Below, one piece after another: positions 27,304 through 35,183 of a stretch of DNA of 35,183 bases. Each line of letters starts with the position of its first letter. The stretch's first letter is position 1. The translations under genes were made by a program, and so were the position numbers. Source of the DNA: a virus; IMG/VR virus record IMGVR_UViG_3300037502_001286, positions 1 to 35,183 of that record. One strand, 5' to 3'. The notes below the pieces were generated by a model, which worked only from the letters and a program-made list of their open reading frames with translations, searched no databases and had not been told where the DNA came from.

Positions 27304-28401
27304 TTAAGCGATGTCAGCGTCGCCGTAGCAGAATGACACAGCGTTGCGGACAGCGATGTCCACGTCTTGCAATGCCACCACGCGGACGGTGCCGCTTGTG
27401 CTGTTGCTGTAAGGGTCAACAGTCAGGTCGAGGCCAGACCAGAAGCCCAACAACAAGTCGGCAAAGTTACCGAAGAACACATCGCCAGCAGTGATCTGGT
27501 TAGATGTCTCAGTGCGGTAGCCGTTGACCGTGTTGCCTGGTTCCCACACGAATTGGCCTGCCGATGTAGACGACTTCTCAGTGGTCTTCAACGAACCGCG
27601 CTGTGCAGGGTTGAACAAGTAGGTCATGGTGCCGATGTCAGCGTTGTCGCTTGCCACTTCGGATTCCATTGCAACCAATTCAGCAAATGTTGGAGTGGTT
27701 GCGGCGAAGTCCTTGGTGTTGACGCCAGAGGTGTTTTTGATGCCGGTGGGTTGGTTGCTTGAACCAGAACCGTACAAGGCAGCAACGTCGATGGCCAAGG
27801 CGATGACTTGAGCCAAGTCACGACGCACGAAGTTCTCGATGTCCAATGAGCTCTGCAACATCAGCTTGCGGCTGAAGTCGGTGTAAGCGCCCACAGTCTT
27901 GGGGGACATGGTCACTTGAGCCATTGTTTGCTGGCTCTCGGTAGGAGCACCAGATTCAGCCACCCAATAGGCAGTAGCAGCACCAGATTGCTTGGGGATT
28001 GCCACGTTGCCGACCAAACCGTTCATCACGGTTGCGCCAGCGCGTTGCACCACAGAGCGATTGCGCAACATTTCGATGAACGAATCGGCCATCAAATCGG
28101 TTGCGACAGAGAAACCACCGGCGCTGTTTGTGCCAACAGTCAGGTCACGCTTGCCGAAGATCACTTCGTTTGGCACGAAGATGCCTTGTGCGGCGCGGCC
28201 ATAAGTTTTGACAGATGCCTCAGACACTTCACGCTCGAAAGCGGCTGCTTCCCATGCGCGTTTGTCTTGTGGGTTAGCCATGGCGTTGATGGCCTTCAAG
28301 AAGCTGAATTGACGAACTTCTTGTTTGGTCAAACCAACTTCGGCTTGGATAGGAGCGTCGAAAGCGCGGCTTTCAACTGCAACGGTTGCTGAGTTTTCCA
28401 T
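27304..28401 (-). CDS. Major capsid protein from an internal start
   Basis: Inside the long protease-capsid frame an ATG at 28401 is preceded by AAGGA at seven bases, a strong ribosome binding site. It would give a 365-aa protein starting MENSATVAVESRAF. This equals an HK97-type major capsid protein: short delta-like N-terminus, then VRQFSFLKAINAMANP, AGGFSVATDLMADSFIEML, ATVMNGLVGNVAIPKQSG and SFCYGDADIA at the end. Independent initiation would supply capsid subunits in excess over the protease fusion. Confidence 0.7.
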   Translation of the reverse strand: MENSATVAVESRAFDAPIQAEVGLTKQEVRQFSFLKAINAMANPQDKRAWEAAAFEREVSEASVKTYGRAAQGIFVPNEVIFGKRDLTVGTNSAGGFSVATDLMADSFIEMLRNRSVVQRAGATVMNGLVGNVAIPKQSGAATAYWVAESGAPTESQQTMAQVTMSPKTVGAYTDFSRKLMLQSSLDIENFVRRDLAQVIALAIDVAALYGSGSSNQPTGIKNTSGVNTKDFAATTPTFAELVAMESEVASDNADIGTMTYLFNPAQRGSLKTTEKSSTSAGQFVWEPGNTVNGYRTETSNQITAGDVFFGNFADLLLGFWSGLDLTVDPYSNSTSGTVRVVALQDVDIAVRNAVSFCYGDADIA

Positions 28402-29547
28402 TTTTGTTTCCTTGCGTTCAGTCTCGGTAGCAATTTCAGGTTGCGCCACCTCGACAGCGGTTTCGGTAATTTGTTGTTTTTCAACAACAGCTTCAGAGGT
28501 TGTATTCACGCTCTCGCTTCTACCAACGCCAACAGACGTGTCGGCAGGGATGGAAACGATGGACGCTTCAACAGGTCGCCAAGCAGTCGCGCGGTATGTT
28601 TTGCCATCGGCCTCTTTCACCAACTTGGAGATTGAGTAGCCAATGGAAACATTGCCACGGATTTGATCGGCAACGTCTCCGTAAACCTCCGAAGCCAGCG
28701 CGCTCTTACCGAAACGCACTGTCGCCCGCAACTTGCGAGCCGAGCCGTCGAGGGTCACAGATTCGATCACGCCAATTTGCTGCGACGGGTCATGGTCGAG
28801 TAGCAATGGCGCACGACCGGAATTCATGAATTCCAAGTCGATTGATTCAGGGTTGTGGTCTAGGATTTCGTCACCGTAGTAACGAGCCACAGGCAGTTCG
28901 CTGGAAATGGACATCGAAACGCGGCGATCAGCCTCGGAATCAATGCGAGCATCCATGGCATCAGCGCGCGTCAAACGTTGATCTGATTTGCGCATATCGT
29001 CCATCACGACTTCCACTTCTTCAACAACTTCTGCATCGGTTGCTGTCTCTGATTCAGCGGCCATCACGGTGGCTTGTGCTTCGGCCTGCGCCTCGATGAT
29101 TTCGGACATATCCTCGGTGTCAACATGGACGTGTAGGCTCACCACTGCGCGTTCTTGATCGGTCATAACCATTCCTTCAGGTTTTGCAGATTCTAACAAT
29201 TCATTCGCGTCTTGCATATTTTTTTGCTCCGAACGATCTTCTTGCAATTTTTCATATTCGCGCTCGGCCCAAGCGCGGCCAGGGTCGCCGCCCCACAAAG
29301 CCCAAGCGATGCGACCGTTGGATGGGTAGCCTTCCTCGCCAGGCCGAAAGCCCTCGGCCTCTTTGTCAACCTCGTGACGGGCGAAATAGCTCACCATACG
29401 ACCGATGGTTTCATCCGAAAGATCGCGACCATTCACGATGTCGCGCGCGCGCGCGATGCCGACTTCTGTACCGCCACGGCCAAACTCATCGCGCCAATCA
29501 AGGCCCCGTTGAGCTTCTTCTTTCATCGCTTCATTCGGTACTGGCAT
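27304..29547 (-). CDS. Prohead protease-major capsid protein fusion
   Basis: One 747-codon frame holds three parts. Residues 1-105 are a small helical domain (AQRGLDWRDEFGRGGTEVG, GRIAWALWGGDPGRAW) often found in phage head proteins. Residues ~205-345 are an HK97-type S78 prohead protease with LLLDHDP (His near 250) and RGNVSIGYS (Ser near 302). Residues ~383-747 are the HK97-fold capsid protein. The linker (~345-383) is Glu/Thr/Val-rich and could act as scaffold. Protease and capsid fused in one chain are known in some phages; self-cleavage would release the shell subunits. It overlaps the portal gene by 17 bases. Confidence 0.85.
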   Translation of the reverse strand: MPVPNEAMKEEAQRGLDWRDEFGRGGTEVGIARARDIVNGRDLSDETIGRMVSYFARHEVDKEAEGFRPGEEGYPSNGRIAWALWGGDPGRAWAEREYEKLQEDRSEQKNMQDANELLESAKPEGMVMTDQERAVVSLHVHVDTEDMSEIIEAQAEAQATVMAAESETATDAEVVEEVEVVMDDMRKSDQRLTRADAMDARIDSEADRRVSMSISSELPVARYYGDEILDHNPESIDLEFMNSGRAPLLLDHDPSQQIGVIESVTLDGSARKLRATVRFGKSALASEVYGDVADQIRGNVSIGYSISKLVKEADGKTYRATAWRPVEASIVSIPADTSVGVGRSESVNTTSEAVVEKQQITETAVEVAQPEIATETERKETKMENSATVAVESRAFDAPIQAEVGLTKQEVRQFSFLKAINAMANPQDKRAWEAAAFEREVSEASVKTYGRAAQGIFVPNEVIFGKRDLTVGTNSAGGFSVATDLMADSFIEMLRNRSVVQRAGATVMNGLVGNVAIPKQSGAATAYWVAESGAPTESQQTMAQVTMSPKTVGAYTDFSRKLMLQSSLDIENFVRRDLAQVIALAIDVAALYGSGSSNQPTGIKNTSGVNTKDFAATTPTFAELVAMESEVASDNADIGTMTYLFNPAQRGSLKTTEKSSTSAGQFVWEPGNTVNGYRTETSNQITAGDVFFGNFADLLLGFWSGLDLTVDPYSNSTSGTVRVVALQDVDIAVRNAVSFCYGDADIA

Positions 29548-30991
29548 CGCTCACCTCAGATGGTGCGGGCAGTTTGGGGCCGAAAGGCTGGAATGCGAGT
29601 GAGATTCCAAACACATCAGCCAGTTCTTTTTCTGCCTTGATTTGATCGAATGTTTCCTCGACGTCGCGGCCATATTGGTTGGCAACGTCCTGCATCGACA
29701 AGATGCCATTGTTGAGGCCGATGACAGCGGCGTTCATTTCCTTGAGTGGGTCAACCCAATGGAATCCGCGCGCGCGGAACACGGTTGCATCAGCGAATTT
29801 GTCAAAGCGGGTGGTCGGTATGTTGATATAGCGATTTTCCATGATCGAGGTCAGGAAGTCGCGGTAAACCGGCTCAACGAAATGTTGCACCAGCATATCT
29901 TGTATGACCTTCCATTGGTCGCGATCTTCAATCGTGCCCTGACGAATCGACGAGTAAGAAACGCCTTCAAGATCGTTTGCAAGGCTGGTGTATGAAACGC
30001 CAAGACCCGATGCAATGCCACGCAAGATCGCCTTCTCGAAATCGGCAAACGCTGTGGTTGGGTGTGTTGGGTCAAACGGCTTGAAATCCACGCCATTCGG
30101 CAACTGGTGGAATGTGCCTGGGTCTGCCTCCATCACAGGAATCTTGTTGTCCATGTCATCAGCCGTGAACCCGTCACCACTTGGCGAGGTGAAGAAACCC
30201 ATCTTTGACGCACCGGTGCGCGCAGCGACAAGCTCTGCCTCACGATACCCATGAAGCATTTTTAGGCTCGCAATGGCGGGTGCCATCCATGGCACGCCAC
30301 GCGTTTGCTGTGCGCGCTCCATCACGTAGTGATGCAAAATTTTGTCTGCGGGTATGCGCAAGCGCGGGCCCGCCAAGGCCATGGACTGACTGACATCGCC
30401 TGGGTGTTTTGTCAGCAACCAATACGCCACAGGGCGACGGAACGGGTCAAGCTCAACGCTCATGCGAATCACATTGCCGTTTGCCAAGTCGTCGTTGTAA
30501 GTCTCATCAAGAAGATCGGGCTCCAAAAACTCAAGCGCAAAACCGAAGGCATTTGGGTATTTGACTTTGCGAACCAAAACCTCACCGTCGCGCACCAGAG
30601 ATTCAACCCAGAAGCGTTGCGCATCCACCCAAGACAATCGGCCATCAACGGTGCAGGTGCCCTTTTTGCCCCACTTGTCCCACGCTGTTTCGATGGTCTT
30701 GTTGCCAAACGAATCAATTGCGCCGTTGTCATTGCGGGCCTTGACCTGCAAGGTCACGCCGCGCTCGCCAACCACGTTTGATTTCGCCAGTGCCAAAAAA
30801 CGCTTGGCATATTCGTTATTGCGGGCAAGGTCGCGGCATCGGTTGCGCAGAATCAAAATCGCTGTTTTGATCTCTTGGTCTGGCGACTTTGATGACGCAA
30901 TGAAATCGCTGAAAAGACGCCCAACGTTTGCGCCCGCATAAGACCGCTTGGCGTGCTTTTTCTTGCGAGAAAAAATATCAAAAAGCGCCAT
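29531..30991 (-). CDS. Portal protein, lambda GpB family
   Basis: The product is 486 aa. It carries AILILRNRCRDLARNNEYAK (~43-62), VVGERGVTLQVKARND, WDKWGKKGTCTVDGRLSW and LVRDGEVLVRKV. The central ADKILHHYVMERAQQTRGVP and the later ANDLEGVSYSSIRQGTIEDR are classic for lambda-type portals. It forms the dodecameric DNA channel at one capsid vertex. ATG 30991 overlaps the TGA of the preceding gene (TGATG); a TTG one codon earlier is possible. The basic N-terminus (FSRKKKHAKRS) probably touches DNA or scaffold. Confidence 0.93.
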   Translation of the reverse strand: MALFDIFSRKKKHAKRSYAGANVGRLFSDFIASSKSPDQEIKTAILILRNRCRDLARNNEYAKRFLALAKSNVVGERGVTLQVKARNDNGAIDSFGNKTIETAWDKWGKKGTCTVDGRLSWVDAQRFWVESLVRDGEVLVRKVKYPNAFGFALEFLEPDLLDETYNDDLANGNVIRMSVELDPFRRPVAYWLLTKHPGDVSQSMALAGPRLRIPADKILHHYVMERAQQTRGVPWMAPAIASLKMLHGYREAELVAARTGASKMGFFTSPSGDGFTADDMDNKIPVMEADPGTFHQLPNGVDFKPFDPTHPTTAFADFEKAILRGIASGLGVSYTSLANDLEGVSYSSIRQGTIEDRDQWKVIQDMLVQHFVEPVYRDFLTSIMENRYINIPTTRFDKFADATVFRARGFHWVDPLKEMNAAVIGLNNGILSMQDVANQYGRDVEETFDQIKAEKELADVFGISLAFQPFGPKLPAPSEVSDASTE

Positions 30992-31584
30992 CAATTACCC
31001 CCGAATCGTACTTGAACGGTCGCTCCCGTTGCTTGGCCGCGACGAATTCGCTCGCTGATCTGCTCTTTGCGAACCTCTGAGCGATAGTAATCACGCGCCT
31101 CAAGCAACTCTCTAAACGACATTTTTGTGAGGCTGCGACCCGCGACCGAATAGCTCGCGACATCAGAATCAGCCTTGCCAGACAGAATGCTCTCAATCTT
31201 GCCGACCATGATTTCCGCGTGCGTGCGGGGGTCTGCGCCGTTTACATCAAGATCGGCAATTGCCGTGAAATACCCGCGATCAATGACGATTCGGTTGTTG
31301 TCCGAATTGCGCTTGATCTCAAGCTGCCAATGGTACAAGCCCGCGACAAAATCAGTCGATGTTGTGCTCGAAACCGTGAAAAGATAGTCACTGCCCGTGG
31401 CCGTACCAACAACCTGCACTTCGGTGTTGCCGCCGCCAGTGATGCGGGCAACATAAGTCGCCGTGTATGCGGTGTTAGGGTAATCTGCGCCGATGTCTAT
31501 GCGTTTCCATTGGATGAAGTCACCGGCGACAATCGTTTCCGGTTCAATCGTTGGAGCATTGGAAACGTCAAAAAGGTTAGACAT
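30991..31584 (-). CDS. Connector protein with gpW-like C-terminal domain
   Basis: The product is 197 aa. Residues ~10-120 form an Ig-like beta domain (GDFIQWKRIDIGADYPNTAY, AGLYHWQLEIKRNSDN, IVIDRGYFTAIADLDV). Residues ~120-190 are helical, with SYSVAGRSLTKMSFRELLEA and RDYYRSEVRKE, the signature of the gpW/gp6-like head-completion fold. It occupies the gpW position between TerL and portal. The Ig-like addition is unlike lambda gpW and may face the outside. TGATG coupling to the portal gene. Confidence 0.75.
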   Translation of the reverse strand: MSNLFDVSNAPTIEPETIVAGDFIQWKRIDIGADYPNTAYTATYVARITGGGNTEVQVVGTATGSDYLFTVSSTTSTDFVAGLYHWQLEIKRNSDNNRIVIDRGYFTAIADLDVNGADPRTHAEIMVGKIESILSGKADSDVASYSVAGRSLTKMSFRELLEARDYYRSEVRKEQISERIRRGQATGATVQVRFGGN

Positions 31585-31618
31585 AGGCCACCCGTAGTTT
31601 GTGAGATTCTATGGCATT

Positions 31619-33412
31619 TTATCGCCAACCGTTAACAAATCCAGTTGTTGGTCGCTTCTTGACCGGTTTCACCTCTTTTTTGACCTCGGCATCGGCTTGC
31701 CGCGTCAGCTCCACCCGTTTTGCCATATTCGCCAAGTTTACATTCAACAACGCGAGCGCGGCCATGCCATAAACGCGCACGTCAAGCGCCTCATTCCTTG
31801 GCCTTGACTTCACAAACTCGCGACGCGCAAAACCTTTGTGATACCGCGTTGCGATCTTTTCGGCTGTGAGTTGCTTGAAATATTCGTCCTCTCGGCCAAC
31901 GGGGAAGTGGCAATAACCAGGCCCTGGTTCTGCAATCCTGAAGCGCGAAAACAACAAATGCTTGGCCGTGTCCACCCCGACAGGGAACAATTTGATCTTG
32001 CCGATGTTGTTTTTTGACGGCTTGCCCAACAGCGGTCGGCCCTCACCGCCAACGCCCTTGATCGCAAATATCCGCTTGCCTTCTCGCGGTGCCACGTATT
32101 TGTAAACCGCCTGCGTGTGGTGACCGCCAGAGTCGATGCACGTTGCGCGCACGATCATATCGTTGCCAAATTCGTGCTCAAACGACTGTTCCAAGAATTC
32201 GTCAAGGTCGCGCCAAACGACAGGCGCAGACGGGTCGCCGTAGATCGTCTTGTATGCCACCGACCACGATTCTTCGTCTTTGCCCCACCCGATGATTTCA
32301 GCCTCAAGTCGATCATCTTGAACGTCCACGCCTGCGGTCAAAATCAGCACATCTGCAGGCAGCACGTCGCCCCAATCCTCGGCGCGGTTCGATAGTTCGT
32401 AATCGTCAACCTGCTCGCCCTGTTCCTCCCACGTTTCGCCCAAATAGGTGTTCACCCAAACCTTCAACGTGGCCGGTTGCTTCTTGGCCTCAAGAAAATC
32501 GCGCACGCCATCGGCCAGCGGCGTCCATGGCGAGTAGAGAGCCGACAAGTGAAAACCGGCCACGCCATTGAACGGCGCAGTCGCAATCCATTCGCCGCCA
32601 CGGATGGCTCTGATTCGCTCGGGCTCGTCCCAAAGCGAGCCGCAACTGGTGCAGGCATACCGCGCGGTTTCCGGCTTGTCCTGCTCCCATTTCACGCTCG
32701 ACCAAGCCATGACCTGCTGGTGATCGCAGTGCGGGCAGGTAACGTGAAATTTTCGTTTGTCAGATTCCTCGAATGACATTTCAATCCTGCTCGCCCCCTT
32801 GTTTGTCGGTGTTGACACTTGCACGATCTTGCGGTTCCAAAATGTCGCCGCGCGCTTCTTCGCCAAACTTATCGGGTCACCCTCAGAGCCAGCCGATACA
32901 GGGTAGCGATCAACCTCGTCGCACAAAACAACACGAATAGGACGAGAAGCAAGAGAGGAAGGGCTGTTAGCACCACAAGCAGTGATATGGCCGCCAGGGA
33001 ACACTTTGTGCAAAGTCGTATTGCCCGAATCCCGAGCCCGAGGGTCTTTAACAAGCCCGCTAAGAATAGGACTGTCGCGCAGCATAGGAGCCAGCCGGTC
33101 TTTTGACCAAGTTTGCGCCATGTCGAGTGTGGGCTGCACAACGAGGATGGGTGATGGGTCTTGCGATACATGAAAGCCAACGATGTTGTTCAAAATTTCC
33201 GTCTTGCCCACCTGCGCCGATGTCATCACCACAACCTCGCGCACGTTCGCTTCTGATACGGCGTCCATAATCCCGCGCTGGTATTCCGCGCGCGCTGTGT
33301 CCCATGAGCCAGGCTCCGCAGATGATTCAGGGCTTAGTTTGCGGTATTCGTCCGCCCACTCGCTGATTTTTAGGTCAGGTGGTGGTCTTAGGCTCTGAAA
33401 CACCTTCGTCAT
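31619..33412 (-). CDS. terL: Terminase large subunit, lambda GpA family
   Basis: The product is 597 aa. The ATPase part has a Walker A variant TSAQVGKTE (64-72) and Walker B VVLCDEVDRYP (161-171). A zinc motif CPHC ... CTSC (225-256) is typical of GpA, and the nuclease domain has LTAGVDVQDDRLE (358-370). ATG 33412 is chosen because homologues begin MTKVFQ-LRPPPDL and AAGG stands just upstream; the frame is open for 26 more codons inside terS. It drives DNA into the prohead and cuts at the packaging site; GpA enzymes usually make cos ends. Confidence 0.95.
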   Translation of the reverse strand: MTKVFQSLRPPPDLKISEWADEYRKLSPESSAEPGSWDTARAEYQRGIMDAVSEANVREVVVMTSAQVGKTEILNNIVGFHVSQDPSPILVVQPTLDMAQTWSKDRLAPMLRDSPILSGLVKDPRARDSGNTTLHKVFPGGHITACGANSPSSLASRPIRVVLCDEVDRYPVSAGSEGDPISLAKKRAATFWNRKIVQVSTPTNKGASRIEMSFEESDKRKFHVTCPHCDHQQVMAWSSVKWEQDKPETARYACTSCGSLWDEPERIRAIRGGEWIATAPFNGVAGFHLSALYSPWTPLADGVRDFLEAKKQPATLKVWVNTYLGETWEEQGEQVDDYELSNRAEDWGDVLPADVLILTAGVDVQDDRLEAEIIGWGKDEESWSVAYKTIYGDPSAPVVWRDLDEFLEQSFEHEFGNDMIVRATCIDSGGHHTQAVYKYVAPREGKRIFAIKGVGGEGRPLLGKPSKNNIGKIKLFPVGVDTAKHLLFSRFRIAEPGPGYCHFPVGREDEYFKQLTAEKIATRYHKGFARREFVKSRPRNEALDVRVYGMAALALLNVNLANMAKRVELTRQADAEVKKEVKPVKKRPTTGFVNGWR

Positions 33413-33911
33413 CACCGCCTTCAGGCTCGGATGGCCTGACAGGGTTATGCACATGGATTTCGATGTTTTCAAGTTCTTTGAGCGCTTCATAAATTTGTTC
33501 TTTTAAGACGATCTTCACTTCTTGCAAACTCTCCGCAGAGAAAACCTCTGATGCCGCCTTGGTCGGTAGTGACAGCATCTTCGCCCGCATATTTGTCACC
33601 GCCTCGACCCACGCCTGCTCAATGTCGCCAGCCGGAATGAGCTTCTCCTCCATCTGCGCCTTTTCCATTTCCATGATGTCCGCGCGCGCACGCGTGAGCC
33701 TCATTCTGTGGGTCGTGTAATCGTCCTCTGGAAGATCGCGTTTCAAATTGCCCATGCGCAAATACTGCACATAGGCCCGCACCACCGGAACAAGCTCGTA
33801 TTTGCCGCGCTCAAGTTTAGGGATTACACCTTCCTTTGCAAGTTGGTTGATGCGCTGAGGCGTCAGGTCAAGCAACTTGCAAATCGTGTCAAGCGGTACT
33901 GTCGTCGCCAT
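33375..33911 (-). CDS. terS: Terminase small subunit
   Basis: The product is 178 aa. An N-terminal winged helix-turn-helix (TICKLLDLTPQRINQLAKEG, residues 9-28) binds the packaging site, as in lambda Nu1. A long coiled-coil middle (RMRLTRARADIMEMEKAQME) and the 'W-EAVTNMRAKMLSLP-KAA' segment typical of Nu1-type small terminases follow, then an acidic disordered tail. It overlaps the upstream methyltransferase gene by 23 bases and terL by 38. Confidence 0.9.
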   Translation of the reverse strand: MATTVPLDTICKLLDLTPQRINQLAKEGVIPKLERGKYELVPVVRAYVQYLRMGNLKRDLPEDDYTTHRMRLTRARADIMEMEKAQMEEKLIPAGDIEQAWVEAVTNMRAKMLSLPTKAASEVFSAESLQEVKIVLKEQIYEALKELENIEIHVHNPVRPSEPEGGDDEGVSEPKTTT

Positions 33912-35115
33912 TGATTAGCTCCGCTTTTTTGCCAGTGAAATCTTCCCATCGCTTTACGATCACGTCGCAATACTTGGGGTCTAGCTCCATCAGGCGGGCT
34001 TGTCGGTTTGTTTTTTCGCACGCGATTAGCGTGCTACCGCTGCCGCCGAATAGATCAACAACAACATCATTTGGTTTTCCCCACTTGTCAAAAACCCAGC
34101 AATGCAAATCAATTGGTTTTTGTGTTGGGTGAACACGCTTTTGACCGCGCTCAATGGAATCAAAACCTACCCATCTTTTCCAGAAAGTCGCTTTCTTATG
34201 CCTTTGTTTAGACCAACAGATTTCAAAGTCGTTGCCAATCATTTCGGCATCGGCCTTATCTCGCTTTTGCCAAACCAACAAACTACCGCCGCGCGGCAAA
34301 CATTCAAAGTAGTAGTCTGCACCCCACCAAAAATGCTCTCTCGCTTCCTTAAAAAATTCGATCAATGCGGACGGGTCAAAGTCTTCATCATCCCCAATTA
34401 CTTTGTCCCATTTATAACCCTTTGCATTTGGACTTTTATTAGAACCCTTAATTTTGCTGTAATCGGTGTCTAAGGCCATACCATAAGGCGGGTCGCAATA
34501 AACCATATCAGCCTTCTGCCCATCCATCAATTTTTCAACAGCATCAATCGAGGTGCTGTCCCCACACATCAACCGGTGGCGACCCAACTTCCAAATGTCG
34601 CCCAAACGAGTGACCGGTTCCTCCGGCAACTCTGGCACCTCGTCCTCGTCGGTCAACCCTTCCACTTCCTCCACGATCTGCTCTGCAAGTCCGGCCAGCT
34701 CATCATCGGTAAACCCGAGCAAGTCGATGTCGAAATCCTCGTCCTTAAGTTCGGCAATTTCCAGCGCCAGCATTTCATCGTCCCAGCCTGAGTTCAACGC
34801 CAATTTGTTGTCGGCGATCACGTAAGCCTTCTTTTGGGTTTCGGTCAAATATCCGAGCCGGATGCAGGGCACCACTTTCAGTTGCAATTTACGCGCGGCC
34901 AGCACGCGGCCATGGCCCGCAATGATCTGGTTGCCGTTGTCAATCAAAACGTTGCCGTTGTCAATCAAAACGTTGCCGTTGTCAATCAAAACGGGGTTTG
35001 TAAAGCCGAATTCCTTGATTGACGCGGCAATTTGCGCGGTTTGCTCGTCCGAATGCGTGCGCGAATTCCTCGCGTAAGGCAGCAGGCTCTCAATCTCAAT
35101 TTGCTCAATTTGCAC
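33889..35115 (-). CDS. ParB-nuclease / DNA methyltransferase fusion
   Basis: The product is 408 aa. Residues 1-130 are a ParB/Srx-type domain (LLPYARNSRTH, then IIAGHGRVLAARKL with GHGR at 67-70). An acidic linker (~115-170) follows. Residues ~170-400 are a beta-class N6-adenine or N4-cytosine methyltransferase, with LGDIWKLGRHRLMCGDS, catalytic DPPY (208-211), HPTQKP and motif I DLFGGSGST (354-362). Such fusions are common next to terminase genes and are thought to modify phage DNA against restriction. The start is GTG 35115 with AGGAGA four bases ahead. The ParB part carries a threefold VLIDNGN repeat. Confidence 0.92.
   Translation of the reverse strand: MQIEQIEIESLLPYARNSRTHSDEQTAQIAASIKEFGFTNPVLIDNGNVLIDNGNVLIDNGNQIIAGHGRVLAARKLQLKVVPCIRLGYLTETQKKAYVIADNKLALNSGWDDEMLALEIAELKDEDFDIDLLGFTDDELAGLAEQIVEEVEGLTDEDEVPELPEEPVTRLGDIWKLGRHRLMCGDSTSIDAVEKLMDGQKADMVYCDPPYGMALDTDYSKIKGSNKSPNAKGYKWDKVIGDDEDFDPSALIEFFKEAREHFWWGADYYFECLPRGGSLLVWQKRDKADAEMIGNDFEICWSKQRHKKATFWKRWVGFDSIERGQKRVHPTQKPIDLHCWVFDKWGKPNDVVVDLFGGSGSTLIACEKTNRQARLMELDPKYCDVIVKRWEDFTGKKAELINGDDSTA
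34931..34993. repeat. 21-bp tandem repeat, three perfect copies, inside the ParB domain
   Basis: The unit at 34931-34951 recurs without change at 34952-34972 and 34973-34993. It keeps frame and encodes VLIDNGN three times (residues 42-62), where relatives have a single 'PVLID--G-IIAGHGR' stretch. This is an expansion by two units just before the GHGR motif. Confidence 0.95.
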
Positions 35116-35170
35116 GATCTCTCCTAAATGAAAATGTGAATTAATACTTTGTCGCTAGGTAAATATCGGG

Positions 35171-35183
35171 GTCGCGAATTACC
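35171..35183. repeat. Terminal direct repeat, right copy; junction region
   Basis: This copy is identical to bases 1-13. The preceding 55 bases (35116-35170) are non-coding and AT-rich and hold the ribosome binding site of the ParB-methyltransferase gene. Joined to bases 1-97 they make an intergenic region of about 150 bases carrying the DnaA boxes and the possible cos site. No convincing late promoter could be picked out. Confidence 0.8.

Noticed and set aside
33413-33490. Longer TerL start at 33490
   Set aside because: It would lie within terS coding sequence and adds residues unlike the family; ATG 33412 has a ribosome binding site and the usual MTKVF opening.
35116-35170. A late promoter for the packaging genes
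   Set aside because: Some TATTAA-like boxes exist but no spacing to a -35 box is convincing; read-through from the upstream leftward genes is equally possible.
1-35183. Lysogeny genes (integrase, CI-like repressor, attachment site)
   Set aside because: No tyrosine or serine recombinase and no CI-type protein is visible. The YdaS-like and AlpA-like HTH proteins alone do not show a temperate lifestyle.
1-35183. tRNA genes, CRISPR arrays and insertion sequences
   Set aside because: I found no cloverleaf-like sequence, no spaced direct repeats of CRISPR type and no transposase or IS ends. The only tandem repeats are the 21-bp ParB expansion, the 12-bp DnaA-box repeat and the iterons.

Overview
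The window looks like one complete genome of a tailed phage with a lambda-like siphovirus architecture (head-to-tail gene order, GT tail-chaperone frameshift, short tape measure). The first 13 bases recur exactly as the last 13 (1-13 and 35171-35183), so the molecule is either circular in the assembly or has short cohesive ends; the unit length is then about 35,170 bp. I see no integrase, no CI-type repressor with a protease domain, no tRNA and no transposon. The host cannot be read directly. The style of the small early proteins and tail genes reminds me of phages of freshwater beta-proteobacteria (Burkholderiales); that is a low-confidence inference.

Layout. Two transcription units diverge from a control region at 6472-6602 and converge at 12557-12560, where the two stop codons overlap. 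The rightward early unit (6603-12560) holds about twenty small genes, most joined by 4-nt ATGA overlaps, plus a YqaJ-type exonuclease and RecT annealase pair for recombination and an AlpA/excisionase-like helix-turn-helix protein. The leftward unit starts with a small HTH regulator (6223-6471). It continues through a broken cytosine-5 methyltransferase, an SF2 helicase, a zinc-binding small protein, a VRR-NUC nuclease, a primase-VirE helicase and a displaced GpZ-like tail-completion protein. It then runs through the terminal junction into the late genes: ParB-methyltransferase fusion, TerS, TerL, gpW-like connector, portal, protease-capsid fusion, decoration and connector proteins, tail terminator, tail tube, G/GT chaperones, tape measure, tip and hub proteins, LamG-type receptor protein, HNH endonuclease, fibre accessory protein, several membrane proteins, holin and M15 endolysin.

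How it works together. TerS/TerL package DNA, probably at a cos-type site near the junction. The ParB-methyltransferase, and formerly the C5 methyltransferase, probably modify phage DNA against host restriction. Primase-helicase, SF2 helicase, VRR-NUC, YqaJ and RecT make up replication and recombination. Two candidate origins flank the 98-721 gene: a cluster of DnaA boxes at 23-88 and a set of seven GTACACC iterons in an AT-rich stretch at 790-990.

Most notable points: (1) a near-intact C5 methyltransferase frame with one in-frame TGA, fully overlapped by a second 297-codon frame; (2) a canonical A AAA AAC slippery site making the G/GT chaperones; (3) the iteron and DnaA-box clusters; (4) seven-base operator repeats and a probably leaderless regulator mRNA; (5) a 21-bp triplication inside the ParB domain; (6) a capsid fusion gene with an internal ribosome binding site; (7) an HNH endonuclease whose C-terminus copies that of the neighbouring tail protein.
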